The translations under genes were made by a program, and so were the position numbers. 64,000 nucleotides of DNA from Bacteroidales bacterium UBA3810. GTDB taxonomy: Bacteria; Bacteroidota; Bacteroidia; Bacteroidales; Paludibacteraceae. Of this stretch, positions 35,312 through 44,779 are shown piece after piece. Numbering within the stretch: position 1 is the stretch's first letter; each line of letters begins with the position of its first letter. The DNA lies in contig DFEE01000010.1 of the NCBI GenBank assembly GCA_002368645.1, positions 6,530 through 70,529 of the forward strand. The letters are read 5' to 3'. The notes beneath the pieces are model-generated. The model was not told the origin of the DNA, did no database searches, and was given only the letters and a program-made list of their open reading frames with translations.

Positions 35312-36129
35312 TCCCTAAAATTATTCACTACATATGGCTTGGTGGTGCACCTTTGCCGCCCCTCGCGGAGAGATGCATCGCTTCGTGGAGAGAGCATATG
35401 CCCTCTTGGCAGATCATGCGATGGGATGAAAGTAATTTCGACATTGCTGTGGCTCCGTTGTATGTCCGTCAGGCGTATGAGGCGCGGAAGTATGCTTTCG
35501 TCTCGGACTATGTGCGTTTGTGGGCTTTGGAGCAATATGGAGGCGTGTATTTCGACACCGATGTACAGGTACTTCGTTCTTTTGAGCCATTATTGACCGA
35601 TACCGCTTTCCTTGGCTTGGAGGAATCTCTTGCACATCTGCCGGGCACGTGCGTAATGGGCTGCGAACCACATTGTAATTGGGTAAAAGAGATGTTGGCA
35701 CTCTATGATAATATCCATTTTATATTGCCTGACGGTTCCTTAGATCAGACAACCAATGTGCAACGGATGGGGGAGATGATACGGGATATTGTGCATCTTG
35801 GCGCGAAAGCGTGTTTTATTGATTATGGAGTGGATGCCGCTTACCGTCCTCTTGTCAAATCCATTCATGCCGCTATAAGGACATACGGCATTAAGACATA
35901 TACGCTCAACAAACATATACCATTCCGTCTAATCCGCAACATATGGATGAATATTCGATTTCGGATTGATGAGCACAAGAGACGTCAACATGAGGAAGAA
36001 GAAATCTCCCACGTGAAGGGCTTCTCCGGTCATGGCAGCATGGATGGCTTTCGTATTCACAAACAGTTCGACGCCCAACGCGCTGAACGGAAACGGATAC
36101 ATAATGAGCGGCTTGCTGCTATTCAATAG
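35308..36129 (+). CDS. glycosyltransferase family 32 (capsular polysaccharide) protein
   Basis: A 273-residue protein of the Gly_transf_sug/OCH1-like group: IPKIIHYIWLGGAPLPPL, ARKYAFVSDYVRLWALEQYGGVYFDTDVQVL with the D-x-D, and MGCEPHCNWVKEML. It is the last gene of the operon, richer in G and C than the genes before it, with a 4-bp overlap with the GT2 gene. A strong hairpin follows 37 bp after its stop. Confidence 0.88.
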   Translation: MIPKIIHYIWLGGAPLPPLAERCIASWREHMPSWQIMRWDESNFDIAVAPLYVRQAYEARKYAFVSDYVRLWALEQYGGVYFDTDVQVLRSFEPLLTDTAFLGLEESLAHLPGTCVMGCEPHCNWVKEMLALYDNIHFILPDGSLDQTTNVQRMGEMIRDIVHLGAKACFIDYGVDAAYRPLVKSIHAAIRTYGIKTYTLNKHIPFRLIRNIWMNIRFRIDEHKRRQHEEEEISHVKGFSGHGSMDGFRIHKQFDAQRAERKRIHNERLAAIQ

Positions 36130-36165
36130 CATGCGAATAGATTAACCATATACTTATTCTAAATC

Positions 36166-36210
36166 ATACAATGAGGGCTGTAACATTGATTGTTGCAGCC
36201 CTCATTGTAT
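36166..36210 (+). terminator. terminator-like hairpin at the end of the polysaccharide operon
   Basis: A 15-bp perfect stem (ATACAATGAGGGCTG with its complement at 36196-36210) plus two or three more pairs inside. No T run follows on the plus strand, so termination may need a factor. Confidence 0.65.
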
Positions 36211-36442
36211 AGTTGGGGTAGTGGATTGTTGATGATACGTATTGTAACATAAAGATGCGGTATATTGCCACCTATTAAAAAACGATCTTCGACATATTGG
36301 ATTTACCGAAAAAAGCAACGGATGACATGTAAACAGTAAAAGCTATTGCTGCAAAGTTTTAGATCCCGTAGAACTATTGAGACTGTGCTAATCACGAATC
36401 AGAAGGCTGTGCGAGACATGCTCTATAACAAGCCATTTTTTG

Positions 36443-36450
36443 TATCTTTG
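36443..36450 (+). promoter_or_regulatory. -7 box ahead of the fumarase fragment
   Basis: TATCTTTG, an exact TAnnTTTG, 26 bp before the ATG at 36477. No TTTG is found at the 24-bp step. Confidence 0.5.
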
Positions 36451-36476
36451 CATTTGTATTGATTAATTTATAAGAT

Positions 36477-36599
36477 ATGGAATTCAAGTATGCACCGATG
36501 TTCCAACTCGGCAAGGACGAGAAGGAATACTATCTGCTGACCAAGGACTACGTGTCGGTCGGAGAGTTAGTGGGATTGAGGCGCGAAGGAAATTTGTAA
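36477..36599 (+). pseudogene. 5' fragment of a class I fumarate hydratase gene
   Basis: Forty codons begin with MEFKYAPMFQLGKDEKEYYL and LTKDYVSV, the N-terminus of the Bacteroidales class I fumarase (about 545 residues), then leave the family sequence (GELVGLRREGNL) and stop. The retained promoter box and start codon show that the 5' end of a real gene was copied or left here. An 11-bp tandem array begins 2 bp after the stop. The iron-sulfur and catalytic parts are absent, so no enzyme activity is possible. Confidence 0.75.
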
Positions 36600-36600
36600 C

Positions 36601-36633
36601 GGATATATAAAGGATCTATAAAGGTGCTACGGG
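36601..36633. repeat. 11-bp tandem array after the fumarase fragment
   Basis: GGATATATAAA, GGATCTATAAA, GGTGCTACGGG; purine-rich units of decaying similarity may continue to about 36666. Confidence 0.6.
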
Positions 36634-36745
36634 AGGAGTAAGGGGAAGTCCGGAGGTCGTGGCGCAAGAGTCCAAGAACTCAAGAGACCATAAGCAAAAA
36701 GCTGAATAGGCCAAGAAAGCAGGAGATTCAGAGCTATAAAATGGT

Positions 36746-36789
36746 AAGATATCCATAAGGTATCCATCAGGGATCTATAAGGGTGGTCG
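36746..36789. repeat. 11-bp tandem array
   Basis: AAGATATCCAT, AAGGTATCCAT, CAGGGATCTAT, AAGGGTGGTCG. The units resemble those of the array at 36601. Confidence 0.65.
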
Positions 36790-36944
36790 CGGCTTGGTTA
36801 GGAAAAGAGGAGACTATTAGGGGAGGTTAAGGTTAAGAAGATGATGTTCGATCGTGAAAGAGCATAAGATAAACCGCTCATAGAAAGCTTTTAGAACAAA
36901 ATATGGAGTAAAACTGGCAAAAAATGAAAAAAAAGTAAGTTTTT

Positions 36945-36976
36945 TTTGGTCATGTCAAAAAAATATACTACTTTTG
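36945..36976 (+). promoter_or_regulatory. tRNA-Met promoter
   Basis: TTTG (36945-36948) and TACTTTTG (36969-36976) at the 24-bp step, 30 bp before the tRNA. Confidence 0.75.
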
Positions 36977-37006
36977 CAGCCGCGTTTATGAAGAACGCAG
37001 CGCAAT

Positions 37007-37083
37007 GGCGGGGTAGCTCAGCTGGTTAGAGCGCATGATTCATAATCATGAGGTCCCCGGTTCAATCCCGGGCCCCGCTACCA
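37007..37083 (+). tRNA. tRNA-Met (anticodon CAU)
   Basis: A 77-nt cloverleaf including encoded CCA. The acceptor stem GGCGGGG pairs with CCCCGCU (a G-U at the first pair), the D arm has GCTC/GAGC, the anticodon arm CATGA/TCATG has loop TTCATAA, and the T arm CCCGG/CCGGG has loop TTCAATC. Anticodon CAU with this first pair fits an elongator methionine tRNA; an isoleucine tRNA with a modified C34 cannot be fully excluded. It has its own promoter and terminator. Confidence 0.95.
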
Positions 37084-37108
37084 AGACCTCTGCCAAGAGG
37101 TCTTTTTA
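37083..37108 (+). terminator. tRNA-Met terminator
   Basis: A 9-bp stem (AAGACCTCT/AGAGGTCTT) with a 4-nt loop and a T run, beginning at the last base of the tRNA gene. Confidence 0.88.
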
Positions 37109-37263
37109 GTATTTATAATTTGGTAAGCGTCTTAGTATTTATAATTTGGTAAGCGCTTTAGTATTTATAATTAGGTAAGCGTCTTTTGTATTTGTAATTT
37201 GGTAAGCGCTTTAGTATTTATAATTAGGTAAGCGTCTTTAGTATTTATAATTAGGTAAGCGTT
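37106..37263. repeat. six tandem 26/27-bp repeats after the tRNA
   Basis: The unit is TTAGTATTTATAATTTGGTA followed by AGCG and two or three variable bases. Units start at 37106, 37132, 37158, 37185, 37211 and 37238. The end alternates GTC/GTCT and GCT, so the array may have grown by doubling. There are no spacers, so it is not a CRISPR. Confidence 0.85.
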
Positions 37264-37384
37264 GCTGTTGAAACGACCGTTGCGGTGTGTAAAGTGAGAC
37301 CGAAGCACCATGAGAAAGCCTATGGCTGTCAACACGCCATCACCAGCACGATGTTACCAACACCGTCATCAATACGTTGTTATA

Positions 37385-38836
37385 ATGACTTACGATCCTT
37401 CTAAAATAGAATTGCCTATACTTCACCTTATCGGTGAGGAGGCTGATAAACTCGGACTCGAATGTTATGTCGTCGGGGGCTGGGTGAGAGACCTTATATT
37501 AAGAAGGAAAAGTGACGATATAGACATCGTTGTTGCCATCCCCTCTAATAGTGCGATTTCCAGAGAAAATCAGAATGTGAGAGTGGGGATACAATTGGCA
37601 GAGGCGGTGTCGAAACGATTAGGGAAAAGTGCTCACCTCTCGGTATTTAAAACCTATGGTACGGCGCAAGTTAAACACGGCAGTATGGAACTTGAGTTTG
37701 TCGGCGCCCGTAAAGAGAGTTATCAGCACGATAGCCGTAATCCTATCGTTGAGGATGGTACTTTAGAGGAAGATCAAGACCGAAGAGACTTCACTATTAA
37801 TGCGATGGCTATCTGCCTTAATCAGTCGCGTTGGGGCGAATTGGTTGACCCCTTTGACGGTATGTATGACTTGGAAGACTGTATCATTCGGACGCCTCTT
37901 GACCCCGATATTACTTTCTCCGACGACCCGCTCAGAATGATGAGAGCAATACGATTCTCTACCCAATTGGGCTTTTTCCTGGAAGACGAGACCTTTGATG
38001 CCATCTGCCGCAATAAGGAGCGTATTCATATCATTACAAAAGAGCGTATAAGTGAGGAACTTAACAAAATTATTCTCAGCCGTAAACCCTCCGTAGGTTT
38101 CGTCCTCTTGGAGAAAACAGGCTTGTTGCCTCTCATCTTCCCTGAACTAAGTGCCCTCAAGGGCGTTGAAGTTAAAGAGGGTAGAGGGCACAAAGATGTC
38201 TTTTATCACACCCTTCATGTGCTTGATAATGTGGCGACTAAATCGGATAATTTATGGTTGAGATGGGCAGCCTTACTCCATGATATCGGCAAACCTAAGT
38301 CCAAAGCTTTTGACCCGCAGCGGGGTTGGACTTTCCAGAACCATAATTATATCGGAGCCAAAATGGTCCCCAAAATCTTCAAAGCTCTCAAACTTCCTCT
38401 AAATGAGAAAATGGACTATGTTGTGAAGATGGTCAACCTGCACATGCGCCCCATTAACTTAGTGGAAGAGACCGTGACAGATTCTGCCGTGAGGAGATTG
38501 CTCTTTGAAGCCGGTGACGATATAGATGACCTGATGCTGCTTTGCGACGCTGACATAACCACAAGGCATGAGGACAAACAAGCTCGTTACCATAAGAACT
38601 ACGAGCTTGTGCGACAAAAACTGGTTGATATAGAGGAAAAAGACCGTGTCCGCAATTTCCAGCCACCAGTACGCGGAGAAGAAATTATGCAACTGCTACA
38701 CCTTGAACCTTGTTCTACTGTAGGGGAATTAAAGACAGCTATCAAAGATGCCATCTTAGACGGCGTTATTCCCAATGATTACGAGGCGGCGAAACGATAC
38801 CTGATGGATTTGGCGCAGCAAAAAGGCTTGTGTTAG
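37385..38836 (+). CDS. CCA tRNA nucleotidyltransferase / poly(A) polymerase family with HD domain
   Basis: A 483-residue enzyme of the class II type. The head has YVVGGWVRDLILRRKSDDIDIVV (G-G-x-x-R-D and D-x-D), then RRDFTINAMAI, the DPLRMMRAIRF block that reads template-free CCA, and a C-terminal HD domain (LRWAALLHDIGKP). Such proteins repair or add CCA ends of tRNA. The encoded CCA on the tRNA next door means the role is repair for that tRNA. The start is ATG 37385; the in-frame extension to 37310 has no family match and is GC-poor leader. Confidence 0.9.
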   Translation: MTYDPSKIELPILHLIGEEADKLGLECYVVGGWVRDLILRRKSDDIDIVVAIPSNSAISRENQNVRVGIQLAEAVSKRLGKSAHLSVFKTYGTAQVKHGSMELEFVGARKESYQHDSRNPIVEDGTLEEDQDRRDFTINAMAICLNQSRWGELVDPFDGMYDLEDCIIRTPLDPDITFSDDPLRMMRAIRFSTQLGFFLEDETFDAICRNKERIHIITKERISEELNKIILSRKPSVGFVLLEKTGLLPLIFPELSALKGVEVKEGRGHKDVFYHTLHVLDNVATKSDNLWLRWAALLHDIGKPKSKAFDPQRGWTFQNHNYIGAKMVPKIFKALKLPLNEKMDYVVKMVNLHMRPINLVEETVTDSAVRRLLFEAGDDIDDLMLLCDADITTRHEDKQARYHKNYELVRQKLVDIEEKDRVRNFQPPVRGEEIMQLLHLEPCSTVGELKTAIKDAILDGVIPNDYEAAKRYLMDLAQQKGLC

Positions 38837-38865
38837 GGCGTTAGCCTATGGATGTATGCTAAATT

Positions 38866-38920
38866 GTGCGTTTATTGTCCGTTTATTGTGCGTTTATTGT
38901 CCGTTTATTGTGCGTTGTAG
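38866..38920. repeat. five-unit 11-bp tandem array flanked by an inverted repeat
   Basis: GTGCGTTTATT and GTCCGTTTATT alternate (G, C, G, C) and the fifth unit is GTGCGTTGTAG. An 8-bp inverted repeat GTATGCTA/TAGCATAC (38854-38861 and 38922-38929) closes the array on both sides. Confidence 0.85.
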
Positions 38921-39039
38921 ATAGCATACTAAAAGGGAATAAAGGGGAGAAATTAATTCCAAGAAAGGAACTTAATGGGGCTAAAATGGTGTGATGGTCT
39001 GAGATGGAGGGGTAGTGTTAAAGTTCCGGGGGGATGGGG

Positions 39040-40347
39040 TTAAAGTTCTTTGTTGACAAAGCGCTCGAGGTGTTCTCCTGTTAGAAATAGATTGCCCTTT
39101 CGGTCCATGGTGCCTTTGTCGCCAGTACGCATCCAGCCCGCATCGGTTAATACGGCATTAGTGAGATTCATATTGCCGTAATATCCCAACATAACATTAT
39201 CTCCGCGGACTAAAATCTCCCCCGGCTCTGAAAGGGGCTTAGGCGAATCTATGTGAACTTCCATGCGGTCCACGACTTTGCCTACCGAACCAAATCGGTA
39301 CTGTTTGGGATATTCGTAACTAATCATCGGGCCGCATTCGGCGATTCCATGCCCGCATGTGTAAGGGAAACGCATCGCGGCTAAGCGCTTCTCAACCTTA
39401 TAGTCCAACTTGCCTGTACCGATAACCAATAACTCGAGTTTACCTCCAAACGCCTCCATTAACTTTTGCTTTGCCCTGCGGCGCCGACCTAATCCGACAA
39501 ACGGACAGTGCCATAAAATACGGCGTAATACCGTCTTTACATCCTTGTCTGTAGTACGATGCACAATGCGCTCTACTACGTGAGGAATGCTTACAACCAT
39601 ATAGGGCTTTACAATTTGGTAGGCCTCAATGAGTTGGGCGTGGGTGAGTCCTTTGGTAATAAAGTAAATATGGGCGCCGCCTGCTAACGGGTATAGAAAC
39701 TCAAATATGAAACCTAACATCTGACTCAAAGGTAGTAATGACAGGATATGTTTGTCCGGCCCGGTGGGAATACTGCTCTGCCCAAACATAACATTGGATG
39801 ATATTGCCCGATGGGTGAGCATAACCCCCTTGGGAATCGTGATGTCATCATCAATATAATTGATGAGAGCGAGGTCGTCCTGATTATCCATCGGTAGGTG
39901 CAAATCATCCGGCGATATCTGAACCGTATCCGCCGGCTTAATTTCCTCAAAAGGCCAAACTGCTTTGAGACTCAAATCTTGTAAATAAGGTTTGAGACGA
40001 GGTAAAACATATGGGCCTACAAAAAGCGCCTTGCAGTCAGCGTGCTTAAGAAGCGCAGTGATTTTGTCCGGAGCAAAGTCGGGCATTATCGTCACGGCTA
40101 CTCCCCGATAGGCCGCTATTGCTAAATAGGCTATTGCCCAATTTGCAGCGTTGCGCCCCACAATAGCAATATGATCCCCCGTGGAGAGACCAACCTCCTG
40201 AAAAATGTGCCTGAACCGCACAACCTGCTCCGCGACTTGGCCATAGGAATAAGAGAGGGAGCCTTCGTAGTCGCTTAGAGCAGGTGCGGTCCAGTTCATG
40301 CGTATCGCCTGGTCGATATAACTGAAATATGAGCGGATTGGATCCAT
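39040..40347 (-). CDS. degenerate AMP-binding (acyl-CoA ligase-like) protein
   Basis: A 435-residue relative of FAA1-type long-chain acyl-CoA ligases (usually about 550-600 residues in this group). The fold is clear: GDHIAIVGRNAANWAIAYLA, PKGVMLTHRAISSN, LPLSQMLGFIFEFLYPLAGG, YTCGHGIAECGPMISYE, GEILVRGDNVMLGYY, GWMRTGDKG. The ATP/phosphate loop T-S-G-T-T-G-x-x-K-G, however, is replaced by IDDDITIPKG, and the C-terminal lid domain with its catalytic lysine is missing. A normal adenylation reaction is therefore unlikely. It has its own promoter. It could be a decaying gene or a pseudoenzyme. Confidence 0.8.
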   Translation of the reverse strand: MDPIRSYFSYIDQAIRMNWTAPALSDYEGSLSYSYGQVAEQVVRFRHIFQEVGLSTGDHIAIVGRNAANWAIAYLAIAAYRGVAVTIMPDFAPDKITALLKHADCKALFVGPYVLPRLKPYLQDLSLKAVWPFEEIKPADTVQISPDDLHLPMDNQDDLALINYIDDDITIPKGVMLTHRAISSNVMFGQSSIPTGPDKHILSLLPLSQMLGFIFEFLYPLAGGAHIYFITKGLTHAQLIEAYQIVKPYMVVSIPHVVERIVHRTTDKDVKTVLRRILWHCPFVGLGRRRRAKQKLMEAFGGKLELLVIGTGKLDYKVEKRLAAMRFPYTCGHGIAECGPMISYEYPKQYRFGSVGKVVDRMEVHIDSPKPLSEPGEILVRGDNVMLGYYGNMNLTNAVLTDAGWMRTGDKGTMDRKGNLFLTGEHLERFVNKEL

Positions 40348-40364
40348 AAAACATTATTGTGATG

Positions 40365-40396
40365 CAAAAATACAATAAAAAAACGGGACATGCAAA
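40365..40396 (-). promoter_or_regulatory. promoter of the AMP-ligase-like gene
   Basis: On the minus strand TTTG (40396-40393) and TATTTTTG (40372-40365) at the 24-bp step. Confidence 0.7.
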
Positions 40397-40474
40397 TCTC
40401 GTGCACGTATATGGGATTAAAATAAGGTATAAAGGGGTAAAAAAATCTAATTTGGGGTAAAAAATACACTTTGA

Positions 40475-40506
40475 TTTGCATATTTCAAATAAATTTTGTA
40501 CTTTTG
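40475..40506 (+). promoter_or_regulatory. parE promoter
   Basis: TTTG (40475, reading TTTGCATAT) and TACTTTTG (40499-40506) at the 24-bp step, 20 bp before the ATG. Confidence 0.75.
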
Positions 40507-40526
40507 CAGCCGCTAAAAAAGAATGT

Positions 40527-42431
40527 ATGCCCGAATATTCAGACGCCAATATTATCCACTTGGACGACCGAGAACATATCCGCCGCAGACCGGGAATGTA
40601 TATCGGTAAATTAGGAGACGGTTCGCACTCCGATGATGGTATCTATGTGCTGATTAAAGAGACTATTGATAACTCGATAGACGAATTTAGGATGGGGGAG
40701 GGTAAAGTTATTGATGTGACCGTCACATCTCCTTTATCTGAGAGAGGAGAGCCGCTCCCGCAGCGCGTTATAGTCCGTGACTATGGACGCGGAATACCAT
40801 TGGGAAAATTGGTGGACGCTGTTTCCATCCTTAATACCGGTGGTAAGTATGATACGAAGGCGTTTAAGAAATCCGTAGGTCTAAATGGCGTCGGTACCAA
40901 AGCAGTCAATGCGCTTTCCGAAGAATTTATTGTTGCATCATACCGCGAAGGAATGTATCGCCGTGTGGTGTTCCACCAGGGAAAATTGTCGGAAGACTCC
41001 GGCGTTCAGCCTTATGACGGTCCCGAGAAGCGAGGAACAAGGATTGAATTTGAACCCGATGGAAGCAAGGGCCTTTTCGAAAACTACCATTTTCGCGAAG
41101 AGTATATAGAGACCATGCTTCGCAACTATGCTTACCTCAATACCGGTTTGACACTCAATTATAATGGCAAGAAGTTTCTTTCTAAAAACGGACTCTTTGA
41201 TCTTCTCACAGAGCGTATGACGGTAGAACCGCTTTACCCTATTATTCATATCACGGGAGAAGATATTGAGATAGCACTCACCCATACCAATCAACCCGGC
41301 GACGAGTATTTCTCTTTTGTCAACGGGCAATACACCGTTCAGGGCGGAACTCATCAGACTGCATATCGTGAAGCTATCGGGCGCACAATAAAAGAGTTCT
41401 TCAATAAGAATCAGGAACTCTCTGATATCCGTAACGGCGTGGTCGGCGCAATTGCTATCAATGTGGAGGAACCGGTTTTTGAGTCGCAAACCAAAGTCAA
41501 GCTGGGTTCTAAAGACATGAGCCCTACGGGGGGGCTGAGTGTAAATAAGTTTGTCAATGATTTTGTGAAAGAACAATTGGACAACTATCTTCACAAAAAC
41601 CCCGAACTTACGGAGATTATGCTTGCCAAGATTCAAGAATCAGAGAAAGAGCGCAAAGCCATCGCCGGTATCACTAAGCAGGCGCGGGAACGCTCCAAGA
41701 AGAACCTCTTGAATAACCCTAAATTGCGTGACTGCCAAGTGCACTACAATGACCCGAAACCCGTTCGCTCGGCTAAAGATGCTGACGACGACTTGAGGGA
41801 CGAAACATCTATCTTTATCACTGAGGGACTTTCTGCCTCGGGCTCTATCACAAAGTCAAGGGATGTCCGTACCCAAGCTGTATTCTCTTTGCGTGGTAAG
41901 CCTCTTAACAGTTACGGGCTGTCTAAATCTGTTGTTTATGAGAATGAGGAGTTCAATTGCTTGCAGTCAGCGCTCAATATAGAGGATGGGTTGGATGAAC
42001 TTCGATATAATAAGGTCATTATAGCCACTGATGCAGATGTAGATGGTATGCACATTCGGTTGCTGATGTTGACTTTCTTCTTGCAATTCTTTCCCGACCT
42101 TGTTAAAAAAGGACATGTCTATATCTTGCAAACCCCTCTTTTTAGGGTCAAAAATAAGCAAGAGACCCGTTATTGCTACTCTGAAGAGGAGCGCCAAAAG
42201 GCACTGAGTCAAGTTAAGAACCCCGAGATAACTCGATTTAAAGGATTGGGAGAAATAAGTCCTGATGAATTTAAGGAATTTATCGGAGAAGGTATTCGCC
42301 TTGACCAAGTCTCCCTCCGTAAAGAAGATGCCGTCAACGACCTATTAGAGTATTATATGGGTAAGAATACCACTGAAAGACAGAACTTTATCATTGACAA
42401 TCTGGTGATTGAGGAAGATGTGGTGGAATAA
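40527..42431 (+). CDS. parE: DNA topoisomerase IV subunit B
   Basis: The ATPase subunit of topoisomerase IV, which unlinks daughter chromosomes. The 634-residue protein has the GHKL ATPase motifs ([55 protein letters not shown]) and the TOPRIM motifs ([28 protein letters not shown]). The [10 protein letters not shown] and DEFRMG sequences mark ParE rather than GyrB. The start is ATG 40527, after the promoter. parC, usually next to it, is not in the window. The 3' end overlaps the convergent MATE gene by 41 bp. Confidence 0.93.
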   Translation: MPEYSDANIIHLDDREHIRRRPGMYIGKLGDGSHSDDGIYVLIKETIDNSIDEFRMGEGKVIDVTVTSPLSERGEPLPQRVIVRDYGRGIPLGKLVDAVSILNTGGKYDTKAFKKSVGLNGVGTKAVNALSEEFIVASYREGMYRRVVFHQGKLSEDSGVQPYDGPEKRGTRIEFEPDGSKGLFENYHFREEYIETMLRNYAYLNTGLTLNYNGKKFLSKNGLFDLLTERMTVEPLYPIIHITGEDIEIALTHTNQPGDEYFSFVNGQYTVQGGTHQTAYREAIGRTIKEFFNKNQELSDIRNGVVGAIAINVEEPVFESQTKVKLGSKDMSPTGGLSVNKFVNDFVKEQLDNYLHKNPELTEIMLAKIQESEKERKAIAGITKQARERSKKNLLNNPKLRDCQVHYNDPKPVRSAKDADDDLRDETSIFITEGLSASGSITKSRDVRTQAVFSLRGKPLNSYGLSKSVVYENEEFNCLQSALNIEDGLDELRYNKVIIATDADVDGMHIRLLMLTFFLQFFPDLVKKGHVYILQTPLFRVKNKQETRYCYSEEERQKALSQVKNPEITRFKGLGEISPDEFKEFIGEGIRLDQVSLRKEDAVNDLLEYYMGKNTTERQNFIIDNLVIEEDVVE

Positions 42432-43761
42432 GTTCCTTAAACTTCTTTCTAAACCTTATATGGAATAAGATTGCCGCGACAGAGAGTCCGACAATAAATC
42501 CTATCCACATGCCGTCCACACCCATTTCGCAGGGAAATGTTAGCACATATCCTAATGGTAAACAGATTACTCCGTATGCCAATAGGGCAATGTACATAGG
42601 TGCTTTGACATCCTGAATCCCCCTGAGCATTGCTGCACCGACAGCCTGAAGGCCATCGGATAACTGATAGAGGGCGGTATATATCAATATGTTGGCAGCA
42701 ATCTCAATAACTTCAATATCGTTAGTGAAGATATGCGGTATTAGATGCCGGAAACTTACCATTAACAAAGCGCCAATGGAATTAAGTACGATAATGAGGT
42801 GTATAGAGGCATTTGCCGCCATCCGCATACCCTCGTAATTATTGGCTCCCCATTGGTGCGAAATGCGGATGGTCGTTGCAGAACCAACCCCCAAGGCTAT
42901 CATAAAGGTCAAATCGGACATATGATTCGCTATCTGGTGTGCTGCCAAGGTCTCTTTGCTGATCCAGCCTACAAAAATGAATGACAGCGTAAAAGCAATA
43001 GTCTCTAACCATGTCTGAAAACCTATCGGCATGCCGATTTTATTAATCTCACGTAACACTGTTTGGCTGATATCCGATTTGTCACTTTTCTTTAGATACT
43101 GTGCCCATTCCCGCTTAAACTTCATGGCAAGAACAAAGGCAATCGGTAATGTGCATCTTGATACGAGCGTCGCTATGGCAGCACCCGTGGAACCGAGTTC
43201 CGGCAGACCGCATAACCCGAAAATTAGTAGCCCGTTGAGAATAATATTGAGTAGGTTGGAACTGATGGTGATAATCATTGCCACCATGGTGTTCCCAAGA
43301 CCTTCGAGAAATTGTCTAAAGGAGTTGCCGATAATCAACGGCAAAATGGATAATACTACCAATATATAATAAGGTTGAGCTTTCTCTACCACGACCGGCT
43401 CTTGTCCCATATGGGGGATGAGAGGTATGAAACATGCCATAAACAATACTGTCGTTATGCCCCATAATGTCGAATTCAGTAGTCCGTTGGCAAATAACCG
43501 GCGTACTCTCATTTGTGCACCTTGGGTATAGGCTTTGCCGACCATCGGTGTCAGACCCATCATGATTCCGAGAGGAAATAGCATTACAGAGAAGAAAATG
43601 GCATTTGCGAATGAGACAGCAGCCAACTCTGCCGTCGAGTGATGCCCCACCATTATCGAATCTATAACACCCATTAAGGCAATGCCTAATTGGGTCAGCA
43701 TAACCGGAAAGGCAACCTTTAAGTTGCGCTTATAATATGGAAGATATTCGGAAAAACTCAT
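42391..43761 (-). CDS. MATE family efflux transporter
   Basis: An inner-membrane multidrug and toxin extrusion pump driven by H+ or Na+. The 456-residue protein has about twelve hydrophobic segments and the family marks [45 protein letters not shown], and [21 protein letters not shown] in the second half. The start is ATG 43761, just after its promoter; a TTG further up is inside the promoter. The substrate is unknown. Confidence 0.9.
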   Translation of the reverse strand: MSFSEYLPYYKRNLKVAFPVMLTQLGIALMGVIDSIMVGHHSTAELAAVSFANAIFFSVMLFPLGIMMGLTPMVGKAYTQGAQMRVRRLFANGLLNSTLWGITTVLFMACFIPLIPHMGQEPVVVEKAQPYYILVVLSILPLIIGNSFRQFLEGLGNTMVAMIITISSNLLNIILNGLLIFGLCGLPELGSTGAAIATLVSRCTLPIAFVLAMKFKREWAQYLKKSDKSDISQTVLREINKIGMPIGFQTWLETIAFTLSFIFVGWISKETLAAHQIANHMSDLTFMIALGVGSATTIRISHQWGANNYEGMRMAANASIHLIIVLNSIGALLMVSFRHLIPHIFTNDIEVIEIAANILIYTALYQLSDGLQAVGAAMLRGIQDVKAPMYIALLAYGVICLPLGYVLTFPCEMGVDGMWIGFIVGLSVAAILFHIRFRKKFKELIPPHLPQSPDCQ

Positions 43762-43770
43762 AAATTGGCA

Positions 43771-43818
43771 CAAAAGTACAATTTAATTTGCATATATCAA
43801 AATATTTTTGTACTTTTG
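43771..43818. promoter_or_regulatory. divergent promoters of MATE and lpxD
   Basis: The near-palindrome TTTGCATATATCAAA (43787-43801) gives a -33 TTTG to each strand. The plus -7 box is TACTTTTG (43811-43818, 24-bp step). The minus -7 box is TACTTTTG (43778-43771, 23-bp step). Confidence 0.75.
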
Positions 43819-43837
43819 CGCGCCAAATATGTGAATT

Positions 43838-44779
43838 ATGGAGTTTAGTGCTCAAGAAATAGCTGATATCCTCTCTGCAACAGTGCTGGGAGACCCTTGC
43901 CGAAAAGTGCACAATGTCGCACCAATTGAGCAAGCGCAAGAGGGAGACCTCTGCTTCCTCGCAGAGGAAAAGTACCTCGCATGTCTCGCTACGACAGGAG
44001 CTTCTGTCGTTATGGTCAGTAAAGGCTTGGTGGACGAGAGTACTGCTGTCGCCCCTACGCTCATTCTTGTTGATAATGCCCGAGGTGCCATGGCGCAGTT
44101 GCTGAATGTGGTGGAAGAAACACTACATCCCCGTAATACCGAGACTTATATTGACGCTGCGGCTTATGTGGCTCCAACTGCTCATATCGGTCATGGTGTC
44201 CAGATTCACCCCCATTGCTACGTCGGTGATAATGTCGTTATCGGGGATAATACGATTCTCTACCCTAATGTCACTGTTTATCATGACTGCCGTATTGGTG
44301 CAGATTGTATTTTGCACGCGGGAGTTGTTATCGGTGCTGATGGCTTTGGCTTTGAGCCTGATAAGGATGGCGTTCATCACAAAGTGCCCCAAATAGGTAT
44401 TGTGGTGATTGAGGACGATGTGGAGATAGGTGCTAATAGTTGCGTTGATAGGGCGATGATGGGCGAGACACGTATTGGCCGTAATACGAAGATTGATAAC
44501 TTAGTCCAGATTGGACATAATGTCACGGTCGGTCATTCAACCATCATGTGTGCCCAAGTGGGCGTTGCCGGCTCTACTAAAATCGGCTCTCACGTGACCT
44601 TAGCAGGGCAGGTAGGTGTCGCCGGACATATAGAGATTTGCGATAATGTTATTGTCGGTGCTCAAAGCGGTGTCGCCGGTACAATCCGCAAACCCGGTAT
44701 TTACATGGGTTCACCGGCTATTGATGCCGCAATATGGAGGCGGGCAAGTGTGCTCTTTAAGATGAGCGGTAAAAAATGA
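43838..44779 (+). CDS. lpxD: UDP-3-O-(3-hydroxyacyl)glucosamine N-acyltransferase
   Basis: Third enzyme of lipid A synthesis. The 313-residue protein has the N-terminal uridine-binding domain ([18 protein letters not shown]) and the left-handed beta-helix with many I-G-x-x hexapeptides, [25 protein letters not shown] with the catalytic-site histidine pair, and [12 protein letters not shown]. It starts the lpxD-lpxC-lpxA operon; stop and start of lpxC overlap. Confidence 0.94.
   Translation: MEFSAQEIADILSATVLGDPCRKVHNVAPIEQAQEGDLCFLAEEKYLACLATTGASVVMVSKGLVDESTAVAPTLILVDNARGAMAQLLNVVEETLHPRNTETYIDAAAYVAPTAHIGHGVQIHPHCYVGDNVVIGDNTILYPNVTVYHDCRIGADCILHAGVVIGADGFGFEPDKDGVHHKVPQIGIVVIEDDVEIGANSCVDRAMMGETRIGRNTKIDNLVQIGHNVTVGHSTIMCAQVGVAGSTKIGSHVTLAGQVGVAGHIEICDNVIVGAQSGVAGTIRKPGIYMGSPAIDAAIWRRASVLFKMSGKK

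Noticed and set aside
37106..37263. Possible CRISPR array
   Set aside because: Units are directly adjacent with no unique spacers, and no cas gene is in the window.
40046..40549. Minus-strand frame of 167 codons upstream of and overlapping the AMP-ligase-like gene
   Set aside because: It covers two divergent promoters and is out of frame with the clear ligase homology.
44106..44396. Frame of 96 codons inside lpxD
   Set aside because: Shadow of the regular beta-helix repeats in another frame.
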